From: Verrucomicrobiota bacterium
GTDB taxonomy: Bacteria; Verrucomicrobiota; Verrucomicrobiia; Chthoniobacterales; JAFAMB01
Assembly (NCBI GenBank): GCA_019235445.1
Contig: JAFAKL010000391.1
Span: 1-35,821 of the forward strand
Direction: 5' to 3'
Length of the DNA: 35,821 bases
Every line of letters starts with the position of its first letter. Position 1 is the first letter of the stretch. Shown one piece after another: positions 20,984-29,523 of the stretch. Both the position numbers and the translations under genes were made by a program. The notes under the pieces are model-generated. The model did no database searches and was not told the DNA's origin. It saw only the letters and a list, made by a program, of their open reading frames with translations.

Positions 20984-22093
20984 ATGGCAATCAAAAAAAA
21001 TGTCTATGTGGTGACCCGGCGGCAGGCTATCCGCCTGAGCGCGGGCGCGCTTGGATTTGCGGCGTTCTCCCGAGTCTTCCCGGCGTACGGAGCGGATGCG
21101 ATCAGCAGTGCCAAAATCACCGCAGCCGGTGAAACAGTGAGCGGTAGCAAATACAAGAAAAAGGGTCCGTATCGAATTGGTTTCAGCAACGGGTTTTCCG
21201 GCAACACTTGGCGAACGGAAATGTTGCATTCGATGAAACAGGAAGCCTCCCAGCACCAGGATCTGGCTGATTTAATTATTGTCGACGGGCAGGGCGATAT
21301 TTCCAAACAGGTCAACGACGTCGAGAATCTCATCTCCCAGAATGTTGACGCGATCCTATGTATTGCGAACTCCAGTTCGGCGGTGGCGCCCGTGCTACGC
21401 GATGTCACCAAGCAGGGGGTCGTGACCATCCCGTTTAACCTGCCCGTGGAAGGCGAAGCTTGGACGGCCTATATCGGCACCGATCCAGAGAAAAAAGGGT
21501 TCACTCTCGGAAAATGGCTGCGACAGGCATCGGGTGACTCCGGGAAGATCGTGGCCTTAGGTGGACTACCAGGTAACTCCTATACGGCCAGCGCATGGGC
21601 CGGCGCGCAGAAGGCGTTCGAGGGTGGCCAAATCCAGGTCCTGGCCTTTCGGGACGCCTACTGGGAGGAAGATCGAGCCAAAGTTGTCATGGCGGACCTG
21701 ATCGCCGCCTATCCGCAAATCGACGGCGTTTGGTGTGACGGTTCTCAGGACGCCGCCGGCGCGATGAAGGCCTTGCTGGCGGCTAAAAGGCCTTTAGTAC
21801 CGGTGACCGGAGACGATTACAATGGGCTGTTGAAGCTTTATCAGGAACAGAGCGGCAACTATCCGAAATTCAAAATTGGACTCTTGTCCGAACCAACTTG
21901 GGAAGGTGTCGTCGCGCTACGGACAACCCTCAAGTTGCTGAACGGCGAGGATGTTCCCAAACGCCAGATCATTGAGCCCCGACTTATTACTTCGGAAAAT
22001 TATAAGGACTATATCCGCCCGGGCTTGCCTGATGGAGTCTTTGTCGATACGGATTTGTCAGATGACGAGCTGAAAACGTTGTTCAAATCGTGA
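20984..22093 (+). CDS. Sugar ABC transporter substrate-binding protein (Tat-type signal)
   Basis: A 369-residue periplasmic binding protein of the ribose-type family (Peripla_BP_4-like). The N-terminus TRRQAIRLSAGALGFAAF resembles a twin-arginine signal followed by a hydrophobic stretch and a PAYGAD cleavage region. The core starts at about 58 (YRIGFSNGFSGNTWRTEM), with ADLIIVDGQGDISKQVNDVENLISQNVDAILC, AYIGTDPEKKG and DGVWCDGSQDAAGAMKAL matching the two-lobed fold. The acidic or polar ligand is not evident from sequence; the context suggests a sugar or sugar acid. An AGAG-type weak ribosome binding site precedes ATG 20984. The TGA overlaps the GTG of the fusion gene by four bases, so translational coupling is expected. 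Confidence 0.9.
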   Translation: MAIKKNVYVVTRRQAIRLSAGALGFAAFSRVFPAYGADAISSAKITAAGETVSGSKYKKKGPYRIGFSNGFSGNTWRTEMLHSMKQEASQHQDLADLIIVDGQGDISKQVNDVENLISQNVDAILCIANSSSAVAPVLRDVTKQGVVTIPFNLPVEGEAWTAYIGTDPEKKGFTLGKWLRQASGDSGKIVALGGLPGNSYTASAWAGAQKAFEGGQIQVLAFRDAYWEEDRAKVVMADLIAAYPQIDGVWCDGSQDAAGAMKALLAAKRPLVPVTGDDYNGLLKLYQEQSGNYPKFKIGLLSEPTWEGVVALRTTLKLLNGEDVPKRQIIEPRLITSENYKDYIRPGLPDGVFVDTDLSDDELKTLFKS

Positions 22094-24660
22094 GCGACGA
22101 GCCACGGCACCCGCTCCTTGAGACCCCGGGACCCGTCTTGGCGGTCACCAGGGTGGACAAATCGTTTCCTGGCGTGCGCGCCCTGGTAAAAGTATCTTTT
22201 GAATGCCGCGCGGGCGAGATCCACGGGCTCGTAGGGGAAAATGGTGCCGGTAAATCGACGCTGATGCGGATTTTGGCCGGGGTCCTTCGCCCGGACTCCG
22301 GAAGTATCCAGATCAGTGGCAAGGGGGTGACACTCAACTCGCCACGGCATGCGCATGACCTGGGTATTGCGATGGTTTACCAGGACACGCGATTAGTCGA
22401 TGAGCTTGACGTTGCCCAGAATATCTGGCTGGAGCGAGAGCCGGGCTGGTCCTTTTTCGTCGACCGCAGCGAGATGGAACGCCGTTCGGCGGCGATTCTC
22501 CTGCGGCTTGGAATTCAGATCGATTTACGAAGAAGGGTGGGAGAGCTGAGTGTCGGGGAGCGGCAAATTGTCGAGATCGCGCGCGGGCTGACGGCCGACC
22601 CGGCCGCGTTAATCCTCGATGAACCAACTTCTTCGCTTGATCCCGCAGAGTCGAAACAGCTCGGCAAGATTTTGGCCGGGCTGCGATCGGCTGGAACGGG
22701 AATCGTGTTTATCTCCCATCGTCTTCCAGAGGTGCTGGAGTTCGCCGACCGGATTACGGTGATGAAGGACGGCGAAATAGTTTCCACCCTTGAAAACAAA
22801 GGACTGACGGTAGACACCCTCGTCAGCCTGATGGTTGGCCGCACATTGTCGCTGGCGTTTCCGTCCAAGACAGCAAAGCCGGGAGCAGCCCGCCTGGAAG
22901 TGGAGGATCTCTCGAGCCTGGGCCACTTTCAGAATGTCTCCTTTTCACTTGCTGCCGGCGAGATTGTGGGCCTTGGTGGAATACAGGGCAACGGACAGCG
23001 GCAAATCGCGCGCGCTCTCTACGGGCTTCTGCCAGCCACCGGGCGAGTCCGCCTGAATGGATCCAGGATATCTCTTCGTTCTCCGGGGCACGCCATCCAC
23101 TCCGGGGTAGTCTATGTGCCGGCCGACCGTCGAGGGGAAGGCTTATTTGTTGCCCACTCGATTCGCGAGAATATTGCCGTTCCGCATCTCTCCGCCTGGA
23201 GCAACTTCGGGATGATGTCTAATCGACAGGAGGCGGGGGCGGTTCGGGAGACGATTGACCGCCTGAAGATACGCACTCCTTCTGCGGAACAGCCAGTGGG
23301 ATTGCTGAGCGGCGGGAATCAGCAGAAAGTAGTATTCGGGCGATGGCTTCTGGCAAAACCAATACTTTACCTGTTTGAAGAACCAACCGTGGGTGTGGAC
23401 GTCGGAACCAAGCTGGAGCTCTATCGAGTGATCCGACGACTGGCGGACGAAGGCGCCGCAGTTCTGGTATTGAGCTCGGATCTGATTGAGTTGATCGGGC
23501 TGTGTGATCGCATCTTAGTGGTGGCGCATGGCAGGATTGTGGACTCAGTGCCCGCTGCCGAAGCGACGGAAGAACGAATTATCGGAAGCGCGGTCCGGAA
23601 TAAACGGGAGAATGCCCTCACTCGGGACTTCTCTGGGAAGGAGGCGGGCCAAAATGCCCGTCGGGTAAGCATCAGAGAAGTCCTTCTCCGGCGGTATGCC
23701 GGCGCAGGTTTGTTGTCGCTCCTCATTCTGTCGCTCGGCGTCTACACCACTTTGCGTTCTCCTTATTTCCTGACCGAACGCAATCTGGGGAATCTCGTGA
23801 TTCAGATCGCTCCCCTGGCTCTCGTCTCGGTCGGCCAGATGGCGGCAATTTTGATTGGCGGCATTGATCTTTCTGTCGGGCCTTCTATGAGTCTAACTAC
23901 CGCGCTGGCTTCGTATGTCATCGTCGGTAGCGCACCGGCTAACATTGTGGGGGGCATCGCTCTCTGTCTGTTTTCCGGCATTCTGATCGGCGCCTTAAAC
24001 GGGTTAACCATCCTCTACTTGCGCATCCCGGATTTGATTACGACACTTTCAACGTTTTCTGTCGTCTCGGGTCTCGCTCTAATCGTTCGACCAAGTCCGG
24101 GCGGCAATGTCAGCGAGGTTTTTTCAGACACGGTCACGACGCGAATCGGTTGGTTCCCGATCATCGGATTGGCCTTGATTCTTCTAGCCATCGCGGGAGA
24201 AAGCTTACAGCTGCGCGGTCGAGTTGGGACCCAATGGTATGCGATCGGATCGAACCCGGAAGCGGCTTTTGTGGCCGGGATTCCAGTCCGCCGGGTGCGG
24301 CTTTGCGCCTATTTATTTTCCGGTCTGATGGCCGTGTTGGCGGGGTTAGTAATTGCCGCTCGGATCGGGAGTGGAGATCCTCAGGCCGGAAGCCAGTTTA
24401 CTTTAGCATCGGTTACCGCCGTGGTTGTCGGAGGGACCAGCATCTTTGGCGGGCGCGGTACGGTCATAGGCACCTTGCTTGGGGCAATCTTGCTGGTTCT
24501 GATGCAGAATTCACTGAACCAATTGCATGTGAGCGCCTATTATCAGTACGTCTGGACCGGGGCGCTGATGCTCTTGGCGGTGGCGTCCTATTCTATGCAC
24601 GAATATGCAAATCTGGGGGCTAAGTTTAACGCCGGGCTGCAGAAACGGGCAAGGTTATAG
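22090..24660 (+). CDS. Fused sugar ABC transporter: two ATPase domains plus permease
   Basis: An 856-residue protein joining what are usually two genes. NBD1 (about 15-245) has Walker A GENGAGKST (49-57), signature LSVGERQ (rather than LSGGQ) and Walker B LILDEPTSSLD. NBD2 (about 265-505) has the usual degenerate Walker A of RbsA-type proteins (GIQGNGQRQ), signature LSGGNQQKVVFGRWL and Walker B LYLFEEPTVGVDVG, where Glu replaces the usual Asp. A linker (about 506-535) leads to a complete RbsC-like permease (about 537-845: QIAPLALVSVGQMAAILIGGIDLSVG, YAIGSNPEAAFVAGIPV, SVTAVVVGGTSIFGGRG). The start is GTG 22090, overlapping the previous stop as GTGA. With the separate permease at 19988 it would make an asymmetric importer. 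Confidence 0.93.
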   Translation: MSDEPRHPLLETPGPVLAVTRVDKSFPGVRALVKVSFECRAGEIHGLVGENGAGKSTLMRILAGVLRPDSGSIQISGKGVTLNSPRHAHDLGIAMVYQDTRLVDELDVAQNIWLEREPGWSFFVDRSEMERRSAAILLRLGIQIDLRRRVGELSVGERQIVEIARGLTADPAALILDEPTSSLDPAESKQLGKILAGLRSAGTGIVFISHRLPEVLEFADRITVMKDGEIVSTLENKGLTVDTLVSLMVGRTLSLAFPSKTAKPGAARLEVEDLSSLGHFQNVSFSLAAGEIVGLGGIQGNGQRQIARALYGLLPATGRVRLNGSRISLRSPGHAIHSGVVYVPADRRGEGLFVAHSIRENIAVPHLSAWSNFGMMSNRQEAGAVRETIDRLKIRTPSAEQPVGLLSGGNQQKVVFGRWLLAKPILYLFEEPTVGVDVGTKLELYRVIRRLADEGAAVLVLSSDLIELIGLCDRILVVAHGRIVDSVPAAEATEERIIGSAVRNKRENALTRDFSGKEAGQNARRVSIREVLLRRYAGAGLLSLLILSLGVYTTLRSPYFLTERNLGNLVIQIAPLALVSVGQMAAILIGGIDLSVGPSMSLTTALASYVIVGSAPANIVGGIALCLFSGILIGALNGLTILYLRIPDLITTLSTFSVVSGLALIVRPSPGGNVSEVFSDTVTTRIGWFPIIGLALILLAIAGESLQLRGRVGTQWYAIGSNPEAAFVAGIPVRRVRLCAYLFSGLMAVLAGLVIAARIGSGDPQAGSQFTLASVTAVVVGGTSIFGGRGTVIGTLLGAILLVLMQNSLNQLHVSAYYQYVWTGALMLLAVASYSMHEYANLGAKFNAGLQKRARL

Positions 24661-24709
24661 TTCCCCCACCGCTCGGCGCCTCGACAATTCTTTGGTCGCC
24701 GATTCACGG

Positions 24710-24759
24710 TGACTCGCGAAAAACGAGTCATCTCTCCTGGAAAGCTCGCGAATTGCGAG
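24710..24759. repeat. Two small hairpins downstream of the ABC operon
   Basis: TGACTCG (24710-24716) pairs with CGAGTCA (24724-24730) across a seven-base A-rich loop, and CTCGC (24745-24749) pairs with GCGAG (24755-24759) across GAATT. Neither is followed by a T-run. They may form the 3' end of the ABC transcript or belong to the control region of the following kinase. Confidence 0.4.
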
Positions 24760-24834
24760 TGTCAGAAGCTGGAGGAAAGAGGAGTTCTATGTCTAAGGCC
24801 TTGAAAATGAAGCGATTCCACTATCTGTACCTTT

Positions 24835-24850
24835 TGGCACGAGTCTCGCT
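24835..24850 (+). promoter_or_regulatory. Sigma-54-type (-24/-12) promoter of the Kdp island
   Basis: TGGCACGAGTCTCGCT matches the RpoN consensus TGGCACG-N4-TTGCT at all but one defined base, and has the required GG-N10-GC spacing (GG at 24836-24837, GC at 24848-24849). It lies about 90 bases before the kinase gene that begins the Kdp island. An AAA+ sigma-54 activator is encoded at the other end of the same island, which strengthens the call. Confidence 0.65.
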
Positions 24851-24940
24851 AAGGCAATAAGCGTTGCATCTCATTGTCCAAATGGTGGCGTCGGAAGAAA
24901 CCTGGGCGGTTCGAGGGCTTCTGGGCAAAGAAACGGAGTG

Positions 24941-26761
24941 ATGAAAAGGAAAATCCTTCTTTGGCTCTGCCCGATCCTCATCCTTTTCCTTGGGGTAGGT
25001 CTGTACGCAGTCCTGTTGTTCAATCGGCTCGGCGGTTCGATCAATGTGATTCTGCGGGAGAACTATGACAGCGTGCTGGCCGGCCAGCAGATGAAAGAAA
25101 CCGCTGAGCGGATGGATTCCGGGCTCTCATTTGCCCTGGCCGGTGAAGAGAAGAGGGGGCGCGACCTTTTCGAGCAAAATTTTCCCCTTTTTCAAAAGAG
25201 TCTTAAGAAGGAGTTGGGCAATATCACCCTCCCTGGGGAAGGGGAGGTCGCCGATAAGATCAAGGAGGCCGAAGATCGTTACCAGGCGTTAGCTCGAACC
25301 TTTTGGGGCACGTCCGACCCGGACACCCGGCGGGAAATGTATTTCTCCCAGCTTTTGCCGCTGTTCACGGAGATCAAAAACAACGCTCAGGAAGTCATTC
25401 GCCTCAACCAGGATAACATGGTGGAGGCGGATCACCGTGCCAAATCCCTGAGCGCCGATTCCACGCGGGCCATGGTGGTCCTGCTGGCCTTTGGCGTGGC
25501 TTTGGCCATCTCGCTTGGATACGGATTGCAGCGAGCCATTCTCGGTCCGATCCAGACCTTGACCAGGGTTTCTAAAGAATTGGGTCAAGGCAAGCTGGAT
25601 CAGGTTGTTCCAGTGGCGTCGAACGACGAGCTCGGCCAACTCGCGGACGCATTCAATAAACTGGCGGCACGTTTGCGAGTTTATCGGCAGGCCACCACCG
25701 ATCAAATCTTGCAGGCCCGCCACATGACCGAGATTACTTTCTCCGCCTTCCCGGACTCAATTCTTGCCTTCTCGCTGGATGGAAAGATCAATTTTACCAA
25801 TCCTGCAGCCGTAAAGCTTCTCCAGAAACTGAACGGAAACCATGAACTCCCGCTGGCGATCCAGGAGGAAGTCGGAAAGGTATTAAAGGGAGCCCCGGAC
25901 AGTGTGCCGACAAGTTTTGAAAAGGCGATCCCGGTCCGGATTGATGAGCACGAGGCTTTTCTGCTGCCGAGGGTCATCGGAATGCGCGACGAGCCTGGCA
26001 ACCTGTTCGGGGCTGCCCTGGTTCTGCAGGATGTCACCCGATTCCGTCTCCTGGACGAGGTGAAGACGAACCTGGTTTCGACCGTCAGCCACGAACTGAA
26101 AACCCCGCTGACCAGTATTCGCATGGGTCTTCACCTGTTGCTGGAGGAAAGAATAGGCCCGCTCAACCCCAAGCAGCTCGAGTTGTTAGTGGCGGCGCGC
26201 GAGGACTCCGAACGTCTGCTGCGGATGATCAATGATCTCCTGGACCTGGCGCACCTCGAATCGGGCCAGACGCGACAGCAATTCGAGGTTATCTCACCGC
26301 GGACGCTCATTGAGGAGGCATTGCCAAACCTGCGCTCATTGACTGAGGCGCACGATTCACGTTTGGTGGCGGATGTCGCGCCGGACCTCCCTGACGTTAC
26401 GGTTGATCCCCGCCAGATTAATCACGTCTTTTCCAATTTTGTCTCGAACGCGGCCAGATTCTCCAAGCCGGGGGAGGAGGTCCTGTTGTCAGCCAAAAAA
26501 GTGGGCAAAGCAGTTCGCTTTTCGGTCTCAGATCACGGACCGGGGATTTCTATCGATTTTCAACCACGCGTTTTCGAACGGTTTTTCCGAATTCCCGGGA
26601 CTGAAGATTCGAATGGCGTCGGCCTTGGCTTGGCGATTGCCAAGCAGATCGTCGTTTCACACGGCGGAAGTATCGGGCTTCATAGCGCGCCGGGTGCCGG
26701 GAGCGAATTTTACTTCGATCTGCCATCAGGCGGAAAGAGCAACGAAGGAACAATCAGGTGA
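24941..26761 (+). CDS. Membrane sensor histidine kinase (HAMP-PAS-HisKA-HATPase), Kdp-linked
   Basis: A 606-residue inner-membrane kinase. TM1 (about 5-27, LLWLCPILILFLGVGLYAVLLF), a helical periplasmic domain (about 28-175), TM2 (about 176-198), HAMP (about 199-252, LGPIQTLTRVSKELGQGKLD), PAS (about 262-365), HisKA with H384 in STVSHELKTPLTSIRMG, and an ATPase domain ([20 protein letters not shown]) are all visible. The core resembles NtrB/KinB-like kinases rather than KdpD: there is no KdpD-type N-terminal region and no four-helix KdpD membrane block. ATG 24941 is preferred over the GTG three bases earlier; GGAG lies just upstream. Its TGA overlaps the next gene as GTGA. It sits behind a sigma-54-type promoter and likely phosphorylates the REC-TPR protein, the sigma-54 activator, or both (inference). 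Confidence 0.9.
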   Translation: MKRKILLWLCPILILFLGVGLYAVLLFNRLGGSINVILRENYDSVLAGQQMKETAERMDSGLSFALAGEEKRGRDLFEQNFPLFQKSLKKELGNITLPGEGEVADKIKEAEDRYQALARTFWGTSDPDTRREMYFSQLLPLFTEIKNNAQEVIRLNQDNMVEADHRAKSLSADSTRAMVVLLAFGVALAISLGYGLQRAILGPIQTLTRVSKELGQGKLDQVVPVASNDELGQLADAFNKLAARLRVYRQATTDQILQARHMTEITFSAFPDSILAFSLDGKINFTNPAAVKLLQKLNGNHELPLAIQEEVGKVLKGAPDSVPTSFEKAIPVRIDEHEAFLLPRVIGMRDEPGNLFGAALVLQDVTRFRLLDEVKTNLVSTVSHELKTPLTSIRMGLHLLLEERIGPLNPKQLELLVAAREDSERLLRMINDLLDLAHLESGQTRQQFEVISPRTLIEEALPNLRSLTEAHDSRLVADVAPDLPDVTVDPRQINHVFSNFVSNAARFSKPGEEVLLSAKKVGKAVRFSVSDHGPGISIDFQPRVFERFFRIPGTEDSNGVGLGLAIAKQIVVSHGGSIGLHSAPGAGSEFYFDLPSGGKSNEGTIR

Positions 26762-27441
26762 GTGCGAACATTCTCATCGTCGACGACGAGACGAACGTGC
26801 GGTTGAACTATCGGATTACCCTTGAAACAGAGGGCTACGAAATCTTCGAAGCGACCTCGGGTGAAAAAGCGTTGGAGGCGCTGGCCGAGCGCTCGTTTCA
26901 CCTTGCGATCCTTGATATGCGGCTTCCGGCAATGGACGGTCTGCAACTGCTGGGCAAGATGCGGGAAGTAGGAATCACGGTCCCTGCGATGATCGTTACG
27001 GCCTACAGCGATGTGCCGCACGCGGTGCAGGCAATGAAGCTCGGGGCGATTGACTTCTTGCAAAAGCCTCTCAGGCCTGGGGACCTCCGCCGCATTGTGG
27101 CGGAGATCCTGACCCGTCACACCCCGCAGAAAGAGCACACGGCTGAAAGCTACAACTCCCACATCGTCGCGGCGAAACGTTTTCTGAATTTGCGCTCGTT
27201 CGCGAAGGCCAGAATGCATCTCATCAAGGCGTCGGAGTTAAACAACAAATCCGTCGAAGCCTTTAACCTGGCTGGGGTGCTCGCGGAGATGCTCGACGAC
27301 ATCGACAAAGCAAGAAAGTACTACGGCCAGGCGATCAGAATAGACAAGAACTATGAGCCGGCCCAACAGAACATGCGCCGGCTCTTTGAACTACAACATT
27401 TCGGATCTACCTCGGAGCCCCTCAATTTGGGAGAAACGTAA
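26758..27441 (+). CDS. Response regulator with TPR output domain
   Basis: A 227-residue protein. The receiver (about 3-120) has VDDE, phospho-acceptor D53 in ILDMRLPAMDG, VTAYSD and QKPLRPGD. In place of a DNA-binding domain, residues about 135-215 form two to three tetratricopeptide-like repeats (AKRFLNLRSFAKARMHLIKASEL, AGVLAEMLDDIDKARKYYGQAI), so it probably acts by protein contact. The start is GTG 26758, four bases overlapping the kinase stop, which makes the two a likely cognate pair. It is followed by two 27-aa membrane peptides and kdpA. A role in relaying or damping the Kdp signal is inference. Confidence 0.87.
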   Translation: MSANILIVDDETNVRLNYRITLETEGYEIFEATSGEKALEALAERSFHLAILDMRLPAMDGLQLLGKMREVGITVPAMIVTAYSDVPHAVQAMKLGAIDFLQKPLRPGDLRRIVAEILTRHTPQKEHTAESYNSHIVAAKRFLNLRSFAKARMHLIKASELNNKSVEAFNLAGVLAEMLDDIDKARKYYGQAIRIDKNYEPAQQNMRRLFELQHFGSTSEPLNLGET

Positions 27442-27454
27442 CGGTTAAAACCTT

Positions 27455-27538
27455 ATGACTGACATCATTTATATCGGAGTAAGCATACTTTCGGCTGGGA
27501 TCCTCATTTTATTTACCTGGTCCTGCAGCAGAATCTAA
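27455..27538 (+). CDS. 27-aa membrane peptide upstream of kdpF
   Basis: MTDIIYIGVSILSAGILILFTWSCSRI is a single hydrophobic helix with a charged tail, too short for the ORF track. A small single-helix peptide of this kind is often found just before kdpF in large Kdp operons of environmental bacteria. It begins 14 bases after the REC-TPR gene and ends 13 bases before kdpF. No strong ribosome binding site is seen. It may stabilise the KdpFABC complex; function not established. Confidence 0.6.
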   Translation: MTDIIYIGVSILSAGILILFTWSCSRI

Positions 27539-27551
27539 ACACACACGAACT

Positions 27552-27635
27552 ATGGCAACCCTAATCGTCGGTATCATATCCGTTGGTCTCATCATCTATC
27601 TCCTTTTTAGTATCCTGCGACCGGAAATGTTTTAA
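27552..27635 (+). CDS. kdpF: Potassium-transporting ATPase subunit KdpF
   Basis: MATLIVGIISVGLIIYLLFSILRPEMF, 27 residues, has the KdpF layout: one transmembrane helix and the end YLLFSILRPEMF (compare YLVYALLRPE.F in relatives). KdpF is a small lipid-like stabiliser of the KdpFABC complex in the inner membrane. It is too short for the ORF track and lies directly before kdpA, the usual position. Confidence 0.85.
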   Translation: MATLIVGIISVGLIIYLLFSILRPEMF

Positions 27636-27670
27636 CTCAGGTTTTGGGTACGTATCCACCACTAAATATT

Positions 27671-29482
27671 ATGAACACATCAGGCTGGCTTCAGCTGGCA
27701 CTCTATATTGTCGTGCTCCTTTTGATCACCAAGCCCCTCGGTATTTATCTATTTCGGGTGCTGGATGCCAACGGGAAAACATTCCTCGATCCGGTGGTTA
27801 AGCCGGTTGAACTGTTAACTTACCGGATTTTCGGGGTGGATCCCGAAAAAGAGCAAGGGTGGATTCTATACACTATGGCGATGCTCATTTTCGAGTTAGT
27901 TACCGTGCTTTTTACCTATCTGGTTCTGCGTTTCCAGAACTTCCTGCCGCTCAATCCCCAAGGTATGGCCGGAGTAACTGACCACCTTGCTTTCAACACC
28001 GCCTGGAGTTTCGCCACTAACACCAACTGGCAAAGCTATGGCGGCGAATCGACCATGAGTTACCTGTCGCAGATGCTGGCCCTGGCCTCGCACAACTTTT
28101 TCTCGGCGGCCATCGGTATCGCGATCGCCGCGGCAGTGGTCCGCGGGATTGTGCGCCACTCCACAAAAACGCTAGGCAACTTTTGGGTGGACCTGGTGCG
28201 AATAAATTACTATTTGCTGCTTCCGATTAGCATTGTTTACGCAGTCTTCCTGGTAGCCCAGGGTGTTCCGCAGAATTTTAAGCCGTACGACACGGCAAAG
28301 GTCGTGGAGGTACAAACGGTCCAGGTGCCCAAAAAAGACGACGCCGGCAACCCGGTCAAAGATGCGAAAGGGAACGCGGTCATGGTCGACCAAAAGGTAG
28401 ATTCCCAGAGCATCGTGGAGGGACCAATTGCATCGCAAATGGCAATCAAGATGCTTGGCACCAACGGCGGTGGGTATACCAACGCGAACGCAGCGCACCC
28501 CTTTGAAAACCCGACCCCGCTCTCCAATTTTATTCAGATGCTCTCAATCTTTGCGATTCCAAGCGCATTAACTTACTATCTTGGAAGGATGGTCAAGAAC
28601 CAGGGCCATGGATGGTCCGTATGGGCAGCGATGGCAATTGTATTTGTCGCTGGAGTCCTTGTTTGCTGGGGAGCGGAGGCGGCGGGGAATCCGATCATGA
28701 ACCATGTCGGGGTCGATCGCGCCGGCGGCAACATGGAAGGGAAGGAAGTCCGGTTCGGCATCTTTAACTCTGCTTTGTTTGCCACCATCACGACCGACGC
28801 TTCTTGCGGTGCAGTCAACTCGATGCATGACTCCTTTACTCCGCTCGGTGGGTTCGTACCCCTGTTTAACATCCAAATGGGAGAGATTATCTTTGGCGGG
28901 GTGGGCTCCGGATTGTACGGAATGATTCTGTTTATCGTGCTGGCGGTTTTCATCGCCGGGCTGATGGTGGGACGGACGCCGGAGTATCTCGGAAAAAAGA
29001 TTGAGTCGTATGATGTAAAGGTTGCTTCCATCGCGATCCTGCTGATGGCTTTTTCGATCCTGGGCTTTGCGGGTTGGGCCGCCTTGACGCCGTGGGGCCA
29101 GGCCGGAGAGAACAACAGCGGACCCCATGGTCTGAGCGAAATCTTTTATGCCTACAGCTCATGCACCGGGAACAATGGCAGCGCGTTCGCTGGGCTGACG
29201 GCAAACCCGACTAACAATGATCCTCATTACGATATCACCTTGGCCTTCGCGACGATCATTGGCCGATTTGGAATGATTATCCCGGTGATGGCCTTGGCCG
29301 GTTCTCTGGGGCGAAAGAAACTGATCGCCACCGGCGCCGGGACCTTCCCGGTGACTGGCGGCTTGTTTGTGACTTTGCTGATCGGAACGATCCTGCTGGT
29401 CGGTGCCCTGACCTTCCTGCCGGCCTTAACACTGACGCCGATTCTGGAACATTTCCTGATGCTAAACGGAAAACTCTTTTGA
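27671..29482 (+). CDS. kdpA: Potassium-transporting ATPase subunit A (K+ channel-like)
   Basis: Binds and conducts K+ in the high-affinity KdpFABC pump. ATG 27671 gives 603 residues starting MNTSGWLQLALYIVVLLLITKPLG, the usual KdpA start; the ORF track adds nine residues from a TTG. Pore segments are recognisable: TNTNWQSYGGE, GTNGGGYTNANAAHPFENP, TTDASCGAVNSMHDSFTPLGG, and a later one around CTGNNGSAFAGL; GRTPEYLGKKIE is also typical. About ten membrane helices. A long soluble insert (about 205-245, KKDDAGNPVKDAKGNAVMVDQK) is larger than in E. coli KdpA and may be a lineage feature. No ribosome binding site of the usual kind is seen. It is followed by kdpB after 41 bases. Confidence 0.96.
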   Translation: MNTSGWLQLALYIVVLLLITKPLGIYLFRVLDANGKTFLDPVVKPVELLTYRIFGVDPEKEQGWILYTMAMLIFELVTVLFTYLVLRFQNFLPLNPQGMAGVTDHLAFNTAWSFATNTNWQSYGGESTMSYLSQMLALASHNFFSAAIGIAIAAAVVRGIVRHSTKTLGNFWVDLVRINYYLLLPISIVYAVFLVAQGVPQNFKPYDTAKVVEVQTVQVPKKDDAGNPVKDAKGNAVMVDQKVDSQSIVEGPIASQMAIKMLGTNGGGYTNANAAHPFENPTPLSNFIQMLSIFAIPSALTYYLGRMVKNQGHGWSVWAAMAIVFVAGVLVCWGAEAAGNPIMNHVGVDRAGGNMEGKEVRFGIFNSALFATITTDASCGAVNSMHDSFTPLGGFVPLFNIQMGEIIFGGVGSGLYGMILFIVLAVFIAGLMVGRTPEYLGKKIESYDVKVASIAILLMAFSILGFAGWAALTPWGQAGENNSGPHGLSEIFYAYSSCTGNNGSAFAGLTANPTNNDPHYDITLAFATIIGRFGMIIPVMALAGSLGRKKLIATGAGTFPVTGGLFVTLLIGTILLVGALTFLPALTLTPILEHFLMLNGKLF

Positions 29483-29523
29483 ACGACCGACTAACAACTG
29501 ACACTGACCACTAATCACTAATT

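Noticed and set aside
24789-24860. A 23-codon ORF (MSKALKMKRFHYLYLLARVSLRQ) after a good GGAGG-like sequence
   Set aside because: It overlaps the strong -24/-12 promoter element, is not hydrophobic like the Kdp small subunits, and has no recognisable family; left unannotated but worth a conservation check.
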